This document shows, piece by piece, positions 45,336-52,675 of a DNA stretch of 64,000 bases; the stretch's first letter is position 1, and each line of letters opens with the position of its first letter. The notes beneath the pieces are model-generated. The model was not told the origin of the DNA. It made no database searches and saw nothing but the letters and a program-made list of their open reading frames with translations. The position numbers and the translations under genes are program-made. Source of the stretch: Mycolicibacterium houstonense (GTDB lineage: Bacteria > Actinomycetota > Actinomycetes > Mycobacteriales > Mycobacteriaceae); assembly GCF_900078665.2 (NCBI RefSeq), contig NZ_LT546210.1:5914-69913 (forward strand), in the 5' to 3' direction.

Positions 45336-45632
45336 CTACAGCGCAAGCTGAGCAGCGGCGGTGACATCGGTGGCCACGTGCGCCACCGATGCCGCGGTCG
45401 AGGACGCGGCGAACATCGCCCGCTGCATGACACCCACACCGGCTGCGGCATCGAACTGAGCAGCATGGGCAGCGATCGCCTGCGCGAACAGCAGCGACAC
45501 TTCCTCGCCGCCCATCGGAATGGGCACCAACATCGCAGGCGCCGCACCCGTGACAACGGCTCCGGTAGTGGCCGCGCCGACAGCCTCAGTGGCTCCTTGC
45601 GCGGCAAGCATCGGTGCATCGACCAAAAACAT
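45336..45632 (-). CDS. PE family protein
   Basis: A 98-residue PE-type helical hairpin: APMLAAQGATEAVGAAT, then a loop PIPMGGEEVSLLFAQAIAAHAAQFDAAA cited here in parts (EEVSLLFAQA and AHAAQFDAAA), as in PE domains. The classical Pro-Glu near the start is absent, as in several divergent PE proteins. GGGGAAGGTGAG precedes ATG 45632. Forms a heterodimer with the adjacent PPE protein. Confidence 0.85.
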   Translation of the reverse strand: MFLVDAPMLAAQGATEAVGAATTGAVVTGAAPAMLVPIPMGGEEVSLLFAQAIAAHAAQFDAAAGVGVMQRAMFAASSTAASVAHVATDVTAAAQLAL

Positions 45633-45815
45633 GTGAACTCACCTTCCCCATCGGTGCTTAATCTGAGCAGAGCGTAATCCGCCAGCAAAATACGGGGCAA
45701 CAAGCCAGTCCAAGATTGGTCTCAATTCAACCGTTTTCAACATGCCCTGTTGAACCCCCCGACAGTTCGCCTTTCAGCAACCACTCCCCAACGCCATATG
45801 CGCTCGGTCGCACTC
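45633..45815. other. spacer upstream of the PE gene with a possible promoter
   Basis: A 183-bp gap between the double-HTH gene and PE, the largest in the ESX core. On the minus strand TTGCCC, an 18-bp spacer and TACGCT (TANNNT) form a plausible promoter about 50 bp before the PE start, so PE-PPE-esx transcription could be separately controlled by the regulator encoded just upstream. Confidence 0.35.
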
Positions 45816-46553
45816 TCATTGTGCGCCCTGCCGGCTAGTCCCGCAGACAGGAATTGCACCGCCACCGCGCAACGCCAGCTCGGCGGCCGCGCGTGCACTG
45901 TCACCGATCTCGCGCCATCGTTTAGCCAGTTGGTCAGAATCTGCCGCCGCAGCGTCTGCCTCAGCCGCGATCTCACGTAACCGTTCAGCCAGCAGCAGCG
46001 ACGCCCGGGCCGTCGCGCGCAACGTGGGCTCTCCTCCGGCGAGCACCGCATCGCAACTGCCTGGCTCCCAACCCAACGCCGCACCGAGAGCATCGCGGAC
46101 ACTGCGATTTGCAGGCACCTCTGCGTGATTGATCAGCCGGGACACCACCGGCCTCGACACCCCGGCCAGCCGACTTAGATCCAGCTTGCTCAGACCAATC
46201 CCGTTTCGCGCATCATCGATCGCAGACGCCAGACGTTTGGCTGCCGCGATGTCGACATCGGCGATGGGAGAACCGCCGGCGTGAGTGTCTTCACCTCCTG
46301 CTCGGGCGGCAACGGTCACCTGAGCACCGGCCAGAACCGCATCAAATGTTCCGGGCTCCCATCCCAGCGCCGCCGCGATCGCATCGCGCTTCACCCGTCG
46401 GCCGGGAATCTCGGCATGGTTAATCAGCCGCGACACCATCGCCCGTGACACACCTGCCTTCTCGGCGACGTCCTGCACCAGCAGTAGTTGATCGACCCGT
46501 TCCTGATCGACGAGTTTGGCCAGCCTCCTGGCTGCGTGTGCATTAAATGTCAC
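45816..46553 (-). CDS. double-HTH regulator within the ESX locus
   Basis: A 245-residue protein built from two near-identical helix-turn-helix units, at about 28-78 and 115-165. Both contain VSRLINHAE[IV]P and ALGWEPG..DAVLAG. A charged helical C-terminus (AERLREIAAEADAA, KRWREIGDSAR) may dimerise. It sits between eccC (11-bp overlap) and PE, where other ESX loci have no regulator. Two linked HTH domains could bind a direct-repeat operator as a monomer, perhaps ahead of the PE gene. Related by the ALGW-G motif to the regulator at 28241. Confidence 0.75.
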   Translation of the reverse strand: MTFNAHAARRLAKLVDQERVDQLLLVQDVAEKAGVSRAMVSRLINHAEIPGRRVKRDAIAAALGWEPGTFDAVLAGAQVTVAARAGGEDTHAGGSPIADVDIAAAKRLASAIDDARNGIGLSKLDLSRLAGVSRPVVSRLINHAEVPANRSVRDALGAALGWEPGSCDAVLAGGEPTLRATARASLLLAERLREIAAEADAAAADSDQLAKRWREIGDSARAAAELALRGGGAIPVCGTSRQGAQ

Positions 46554-49500
46554 CGGGGCTCGCCTCCGAGATGGCGATCTGCATCGGTGCGGTAAAGCGA
46601 TCCCCGACGTAGATACCGCGACCGGCCGGCATCTTGCTGGCCTTCACACCCCCGAGGATCTCCCCCTCACCCTTGCTGCCGCTCATGACCACGCCAGGTG
46701 CCTTCATTCTCAACAGTTCACTGATGACCGGTGATCCGGTGGCCCGCATCCAATCGGTGATCCGGCGGCCAACGATCACGTGCAGGCCTACCTCGCGCGC
46801 AATCGGTAAGTAGGGAACCAGTGGCTGCAACGGGTGCCCCGCCATCGAGAGGTTTCCGCCGCCCCAGCCGTGAACCAGTTCTTCACGATCGATAATCACG
46901 AACGTCTGGCGGCCCTTCCATTCGATACCCGCGGCGATCTGCGCCTGCGTCATCTTTTCCGAAGGTTTGCGCTTCTCGAGTTCGGCGGCCAAATGAGCCG
47001 CCATACTGCGGACCTGGTCTTGGCGATGGACATAACCTTCGTGCCGTTCCCCCGGAACCTCGGGCGCTGCTTCGACGGGCGGAGCCGTCGCCGCACCAAA
47101 GTTGGTGGGAATACTCAAATAATCCGGCTGGCTCGTCGCTGGTAGATCTTCATACGAGCCCAAGTGCGGCCCATCGACCACGCCCGCCAGCTTGGTCTGC
47201 GGATCGACAACGAAAATCTCGACCTCGGCGGGATCGAACACCCGCATCAATGCCCGAGCCAACGTGCGCAACGCCGTCGTAGTGCCGCTCTCCGGGTCTC
47301 CCGCGATCAGCAGGTGCGAGGCGCGCAGGAAATCGATCACAGCCGGGCGCAGCCCGACCTCGGAAATGCCGAACGGAACAAGCTGACCAGAAAGCTGCCC
47401 ATTCTTTTCAGCCTGAGCGAACACCGCATCGAGTGTGACCCGGCCGGGCAGCAGCCGCAGCTTCGCCTCCGAACCGGCCGCGCCCATGTAGCCCGACACT
47501 GCCTCGATGGCCTCGTCGATCTCCACCACGCGTCCATCAATTGTGACCTGGGGCAGTGCTGTCTGAAAGTGATAGCCGGCCATGGACGTACCGCGGCCGA
47601 CAATCATCACCTTCTCCGACTCGGCGGCCTCACCGAGTTCGCCGGCACCTCCCAGCGAGGCGACCCCGGATTCGTCCTCGACCTCATCGGGATCCCGCTT
47701 GCGCTCAACCTCCCCCTTGGGGACCTGCTTGGCCACCTCCAACTTGTTGTGGGTGAGCTGATCGGATTCTTGGTCCAACTTCAGCTCCACGTTCGAACTG
47801 AACAAATTCGACATGCCCGACAGCAGCTTTCCGTTGATCCACCCTCCGGCCGACAGGATCACGTGAACGCCGTACGAGCGGCCCTTGGTCATAATCGACA
47901 CGACCCGGGTCAAGGGCGTGACGACACCGTTGTCCTCAAACTGCTCCCGGAACGTCGCCCAGCCGTCAAGCACCAGGAATACATCGCCGTACGGATCGTC
48001 GGGCACCTCGCCCTGCTTGCCGCCGAACTTGCGGTCCCGCCATTCACGAAGCCCAATCCCCAGCTCCCCGAAGGCGCGTTCACGGTCATCGATCAACGCT
48101 TCCAATTCACCGAGCGTGCGCAGCACACGCTCGCGTTCATTGGCCCGCGCGAACGAGGCCACATGCGGAAGGCGCTCAACAACATTGATGTCTGAACCGC
48201 TGAACGCCAGGACGAAGAACTGGACCCGCTGCGGCGTATACATCATCGCCGCACCAGCGAGCATGGTGGCGATCGCCACCGTCTTTCCAGCCCCGCCCAC
48301 CCCGAGCACACCACAGTTGTCGTTGAGCAGGTTCAGCGCATAGACCCGCTGTGCATGCTGAAAAGGCCTGTCCTCGATGCCAACCGGGAACAGCAGATCG
48401 GGATTCTGACCGTAGTCGACATGCCACGGCTTGCCCCGCAACCGGTTGACCAACTCCTCCACCGGCAGCGGCGCTAGCGGAGGAAGCCAGCGGCGCCGCT
48501 GCGGCGGCATGCCGGCGGTCTGCTCCTGCAGCGCCTTCGTGGCCACTTGAACATCGCGCAGCTCACGGCCATCCGACCCGACGATCACATCCGGCTCGTC
48601 GTCGCGGACCTTGCTTGGGACATTGGCCGGTGCGGGCGCTGCAATCGGCTCCATCCCGGTCAGCAGGAATTCACGGGGCGGCGCGTAGCCGGACTTCGTG
48701 CGGACTTCCTCGGTGGCCACCACGCGCCGCGGCCGGTGGTAGGTGCCGGAAACATAGGCTGTCTGATACTTGATCAGGTCCTTGCCGGGCACGAGCAGGT
48801 ATCCCGCCCCGCCCGGCTTCTTCGGCAGGTACTTGGCCTCCTCGACGCCGATGACCTTGCGGGAATCAGCGGCATCCAATGTGCGCAGCGCCGAACGGAT
48901 CGGCACGTTGACCATGATGCCGCGATCCATCTCGTGCCCCAGGCGCTGCGAACCCATCAGCAGGCGCACCCCGAGCGCGCGGCCCTGCCGGCCGATCTCG
49001 TCACAAACCTCCAGTGCCGGAGGGCATTCCAAGAACATCTGGGTGAACTCGTCGATGATGAGTAGCAGCGTCGGCATCGGCGGCAGCGGTTCGCCTTTGT
49101 GGATACGGCGGTACTCGTACTCGGCGGCGTTACCCACCCGGGCCCGACTGAGCAGGCTCTTGCGGATCTCCAACTCGCCGTAGAGCACATCGCACATACG
49201 ATCCATCCACAGCGAATCGTCACGCAGATTGTTCTGCGCAGCGACCACATGCGGCAGATGCTCGATGGCCTGCGCCGTGGTGGCGCCCTTGAAATCGAAA
49301 AACATAATGTTGAGCATTTCGGGCGAATGCGTCAGGCAGGCCGACAAAATCAACGTCGTCCAGAACTCCGACTTGCCCGACCCGGTGGTGCCCACCAACA
49401 CCATCGCGGTTCCGTCACCACCGTCGCTGTCCTCCTTCATGTCGATCGCGACGACGTTGCCGAAATCATCACGGCCGATCGGGAAGCGAAGCCACTGATC

Positions 49501-50433
49501 GCCCCACGGACTGTCCTCAAAGCGCGGACCAGATCGGGTTGGGCTCCACAGTCGTTGCGTATCCAGCCGAGCGAAGTCCTCAATGCCCAACAGGTCGTCC
49601 AGCCCCAGCGTTTTGGCTGTGCTCTCAACTGTCGTGCGAACGGTCGCATCCGGACGCCACCGAGCCATCCGACGGGCGATCGTGCGTGCCGCACTCTCAC
49701 TCATCTGGTCAGGCACCGCGAACCGGGAGTCTCCGTAACGAATCAGTTCAGGACTGACCACATACGTTGCGCGGAACTCCAATCCCTCTCCGCGCTCAGC
49801 AGCCAGGCGCATAAACGTCACACCCGCAACGCCGTCGGCCCGCGTAACCGTCTGCCACTCCCCCTGATCGATGCTCTTTTGGTCGTTGATGACCAACCAG
49901 TGCGGCATCGCCGTCGAATCCTTGGCGAACTTCTCACGCTGATTGTGCAACTCTTCACCCATCGCCGCGTTGAACGCAGCGACCGAAGTCCACACCAAGC
50001 GCTGCGACCCACCGGTGTCCAACAACGTCGAATGCTGGCAGTGCGGCAACCATTTCAACCACGACTCCCAACGCGAGACATCGTCGGTGATGACCATCAC
50101 CTTCAAATCGCTGGGGGCATGAAACATCGTGGCTTGCAGAACAATCGACCGGACCAACGCATATACCGCGTCCATATGACCGTTCTCGCCGACCAGTGCC
50201 AGGCCAGGCGTAGAACGCAACGCCACCGGCTTGGCGATTCCACGCACTTTGCGTTGAGTCCCCAAAAACCCGCTGATCGCCTGATACGTGGTCGGCTCGT
50301 AGTCCGACGACCGACCCAAGGTCGGCAGCCCTTCAAACTTGCGCGACAGATCGCTGTTGCCGACTCCGAACCGCACAACACCGAACGTCGGATCCAACGA
50401 GGAGGGACGCCTCTGCTCCATTTGAGTTGCCAC
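46543..50433 (-). CDS. eccC: EccC, FtsK/SpoIIIE-type motor ATPase (main part)
   Basis: A 1,296-residue protein with three FtsK/SpoIIIE ATPase domains. The first has a full Walker A GTTGSGKS (about residue 348), the second GVGGAGKT (about 710), and the third a degenerate GDPESGTT lacking the Lys (about 1042). EccC drives substrate export, and its last ATPase domain binds the secretion signal. The membrane and stalk part is encoded in the same frame upstream, separated only by TGA (50437-50439) and GAA, then GTG 50433. AGGAAGAG just before this GTG is a usable ribosome-binding site, so the split may be functional. Confidence 0.9.
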   Translation of the reverse strand: MATQMEQRRPSSLDPTFGVVRFGVGNSDLSRKFEGLPTLGRSSDYEPTTYQAISGFLGTQRKVRGIAKPVALRSTPGLALVGENGHMDAVYALVRSIVLQATMFHAPSDLKVMVITDDVSRWESWLKWLPHCQHSTLLDTGGSQRLVWTSVAAFNAAMGEELHNQREKFAKDSTAMPHWLVINDQKSIDQGEWQTVTRADGVAGVTFMRLAAERGEGLEFRATYVVSPELIRYGDSRFAVPDQMSESAARTIARRMARWRPDATVRTTVESTAKTLGLDDLLGIEDFARLDTQRLWSPTRSGPRFEDSPWGDQWLRFPIGRDDFGNVVAIDMKEDSDGGDGTAMVLVGTTGSGKSEFWTTLILSACLTHSPEMLNIMFFDFKGATTAQAIEHLPHVVAAQNNLRDDSLWMDRMCDVLYGELEIRKSLLSRARVGNAAEYEYRRIHKGEPLPPMPTLLLIIDEFTQMFLECPPALEVCDEIGRQGRALGVRLLMGSQRLGHEMDRGIMVNVPIRSALRTLDAADSRKVIGVEEAKYLPKKPGGAGYLLVPGKDLIKYQTAYVSGTYHRPRRVVATEEVRTKSGYAPPREFLLTGMEPIAAPAPANVPSKVRDDEPDVIVGSDGRELRDVQVATKALQEQTAGMPPQRRRWLPPLAPLPVEELVNRLRGKPWHVDYGQNPDLLFPVGIEDRPFQHAQRVYALNLLNDNCGVLGVGGAGKTVAIATMLAGAAMMYTPQRVQFFVLAFSGSDINVVERLPHVASFARANERERVLRTLGELEALIDDRERAFGELGIGLREWRDRKFGGKQGEVPDDPYGDVFLVLDGWATFREQFEDNGVVTPLTRVVSIMTKGRSYGVHVILSAGGWINGKLLSGMSNLFSSNVELKLDQESDQLTHNKLEVAKQVPKGEVERKRDPDEVEDESGVASLGGAGELGEAAESEKVMIVGRGTSMAGYHFQTALPQVTIDGRVVEIDEAIEAVSGYMGAAGSEAKLRLLPGRVTLDAVFAQAEKNGQLSGQLVPFGISEVGLRPAVIDFLRASHLLIAGDPESGTTTALRTLARALMRVFDPAEVEIFVVDPQTKLAGVVDGPHLGSYEDLPATSQPDYLSIPTNFGAATAPPVEAAPEVPGERHEGYVHRQDQVRSMAAHLAAELEKRKPSEKMTQAQIAAGIEWKGRQTFVIIDREELVHGWGGGNLSMAGHPLQPLVPYLPIAREVGLHVIVGRRITDWMRATGSPVISELLRMKAPGVVMSGSKGEGEILGGVKASKMPAGRGIYVGDRFTAPMQIAISEASPGDI

Positions 50434-50436
50434 TTC

Positions 50437-50937
50437 TCAGCTCTTCCTGCTTCGTTCCCACATCCGGTCTGAACCCACCAAACCCAACAACTGGTTGGGC
50501 TCTGGATGCAGATACTTGAACTGGTTGAACTGGGCCTCGGCCGCCGCATGTACTTCGTCACGCAACTCGTCGAGCTCGTGAAAATACTCGCGCCGTCGGT
50601 CCTCCATCTGGGCCGGCGTCAGCTGCTGGTTTTCTCCCACCCCACCAAACCGGTTGCCCGCGAACATGTACACCATCGAGCCGATCATCATGATCGGAAA
50701 CAGCAGCGAGAACACCGCCATCGGACCCTGTCTCAGCCCTGGCTGCGACATCATCAAAGCGATCATCCCGATCACCGCCAGCCCCACGACCGCCGGAAGA
50801 ATGATCTGAATCTTCGTCCGCGGTATCGGCCGGGGAGCCACCAACGGCTCCAACGACGTCGGTACATGGATGGCTGCGCTACTGACCCCACGAGGCAGCT
50901 TAGGCTTCGGCCCAGGATTAAACCGCAACGTAGACAC
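50437..50937 (-). CDS. eccC: EccC N-terminal membrane/stalk part
   Basis: A 166-residue fragment matching the start of EccC: a Pro/Arg-rich beginning, two membrane segments (about 55-75 and 82-104), then the stalk (DRRREYFHELDELRDEVHAAA) and the conserved PEPNQLLGLVGSDRMWERS. In ordinary EccC or EccCa proteins this continues straight into the first ATPase-like domain. Here it stops at TGA (50437-50439) and the same frame resumes two codons later. GTG 50937 has GGGAGGG upstream and lies 4 bp after the eccB stop. Either a two-subunit EccC or a nonsense mutation. Confidence 0.85.
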   Translation of the reverse strand: MSTLRFNPGPKPKLPRGVSSAAIHVPTSLEPLVAPRPIPRTKIQIILPAVVGLAVIGMIALMMSQPGLRQGPMAVFSLLFPIMMIGSMVYMFAGNRFGGVGENQQLTPAQMEDRRREYFHELDELRDEVHAAAEAQFNQFKYLHPEPNQLLGLVGSDRMWERSRKS

Positions 50938-50941
50938 CGAT

Positions 50942-52552
50942 CTACCCTCCCTGATTCGCTTGAGCCGACTGCGGCTTGAGTGGCGCCATCGCCCCGTCGA
51001 GCGAATCGTGTGCTGTAGTGGCCGCCCGCTGCGACAGCTCCGGACCTGAAGGCCATACCTGAAGCATCGCCCACGGCGCCGAACGCACACCCAGAAGTTC
51101 GGGACCGCTACCCGACCCCCCACCGCGAGCAAGGCCCAGTGCCTTGAGACTGTCGCCGTCGAACGGCACGCCGAACCGCGTACCCGAATCCGATATGAGC
51201 CAAATCGTCTGCCTACGCGTCGAATCCAGCGCCGACCCCGTCGCTGTGACAAAGGTCGCTGGATCATCGCTCAACAGAACCTCGTTGGCCTGAACACCAT
51301 CACTACCACCACCGGCCAACGGCACCAACTGACCTTGTTGATCGCTACGGATCGGCAACCTGCGCCCCCTGATCACATGCGACTGAGCCTGCCGATCTCC
51401 CACCTTGAACTCCCATGCCACACACGCAACCGGCACTGCCGACCCATCAACGAGCTGTACCGGTCGGGACGGATAGAAGTCCACGTCGAGCACCTGACGG
51501 ACCGGTGCCTCCCCCAACTGATCCGGCGAGACCTTCGGCGGCGTCGCCGCACCAAAGGAATCCTTCTGCCGCAACATCCCCGCGACCACCGGTGAGATCC
51601 GCTGGACGCCATCGCCCAACACCACAAAGAAACTGTCCTCGCCCCCGGTCACGTCCTGACTCGACACCACAGAACCGGTCACCAGACCAGGCGCCCACTG
51701 GAAGCGCGTCGGCGCGCCGGCGTTCGGAACTGGCGGAACCACCAACGGACCAGCCGCAGGCAGCGCATCAAACAATGCCCGCGACATGACCTGGACAGAC
51801 GCGCCAGGTTCGATCCCAAGGGCCGAAGTCACCGCCCGATCGCCCAGATCGATCGGCATTCGCATGTCGTTATGAACCAGATACGTCACACCATCGAACG
51901 ACAGCAGCAGCGCCTCATCCGCACCCAGCGAATCGGCGCCATCACCCAGCGTCAGTCGACCATCGATCCCAGTCACCACCGGCGCACCCGCCATCGTGTT
52001 CGATGCGGTATCGCACACAGCCCACCGCGAAGTCTCCGGCGATACGATCCTCGGCCGGTCGACGGGAGCGCCGACAATTCCGACCGTGGGACCCTTGGGC
52101 CACTTCGCCAGCTCCGCAGGATTGACGTACTTGGGTTGCGCCGGCTCACCGGCAATCAATTGCGCCGACACCAAATTCAGCGCGGGATGCAGTCGACCAT
52201 CAATGAACACGTACAACGCCGACGACTTGCGATCGGCCACGATCTTCGTCGAATCGTCGATCTGACCGGCTGGCCGGAACCAACCGACCACCAATCCGCC
52301 GATCACCAACACGACACCGATAATCACAGACAACATCAGCAGGACGCGCTGCAACCGCATCTGATCAACTTCCATCTTGACCGAGCGCCGAAGAAACGCG
52401 AATGCGAGGCGCCGCCGCAAGAACCAATGCCCGCTTACCTGCGTCCGTGTCGCCAGGCCCATACCGCGTCCCGCGCGGCTCGACTCTTGGGCCGGCGGAA
52501 CCCACGGACCCCCGGACGGGCGCTGCTCAGATGACCCTTGATTCCCCACCAC
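50942..52552 (-). CDS. eccB: EccB, ESX membrane component
   Basis: A 536-residue protein: a cytosolic N-terminus with the EccB pattern TRTQVSGHWFLRRRL, one membrane segment (about 68-90), and a long periplasmic region of repeated beta units (LYVFIDGRLHPALNLVSAQLI, VCDTASN, LDVDFYPSRPVQLVDGSAVPVAC with the paired Cys). EccB completes the EccBCDE complex. GTG 52552 (or 52549) is chosen because TAGCGT, a TANNNT box, ends 7 nt before it, suggesting a leaderless transcript and a promoter for the core operon. Confidence 0.9.
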   Translation of the reverse strand: MVGNQGSSEQRPSGGPWVPPAQESSRAGRGMGLATRTQVSGHWFLRRRLAFAFLRRSVKMEVDQMRLQRVLLMLSVIIGVVLVIGGLVVGWFRPAGQIDDSTKIVADRKSSALYVFIDGRLHPALNLVSAQLIAGEPAQPKYVNPAELAKWPKGPTVGIVGAPVDRPRIVSPETSRWAVCDTASNTMAGAPVVTGIDGRLTLGDGADSLGADEALLLSFDGVTYLVHNDMRMPIDLGDRAVTSALGIEPGASVQVMSRALFDALPAAGPLVVPPVPNAGAPTRFQWAPGLVTGSVVSSQDVTGGEDSFFVVLGDGVQRISPVVAGMLRQKDSFGAATPPKVSPDQLGEAPVRQVLDVDFYPSRPVQLVDGSAVPVACVAWEFKVGDRQAQSHVIRGRRLPIRSDQQGQLVPLAGGGSDGVQANEVLLSDDPATFVTATGSALDSTRRQTIWLISDSGTRFGVPFDGDSLKALGLARGGGSGSGPELLGVRSAPWAMLQVWPSGPELSQRAATTAHDSLDGAMAPLKPQSAQANQGG

Positions 52553-52565
52553 GTTCCGGACGCTA
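52553..52565 (-). promoter_or_regulatory. probable leaderless promoter of the ESX core operon
   Basis: On the minus strand TAGCGT (52565-52560) is followed by 7 nt and GTG 52552, the same -10 to start spacing as in the three element-containing promoters. The shared 14-bp element itself is absent here. About 50 bp further up, GCGTCAAGTTT matches 11 bp of the relaxase promoter region (7995-8005). Confidence 0.4.
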
Positions 52566-52675
52566 CCGCTACCGCGGACGCAAGCGCTACAAGTGTGTCC
52601 AAACTTGACGCGCAGTTTTTTCAAACGCCGCCAATATCGGCTCCGAACACCGCTCGGCACTACTCACAGCGCTCA

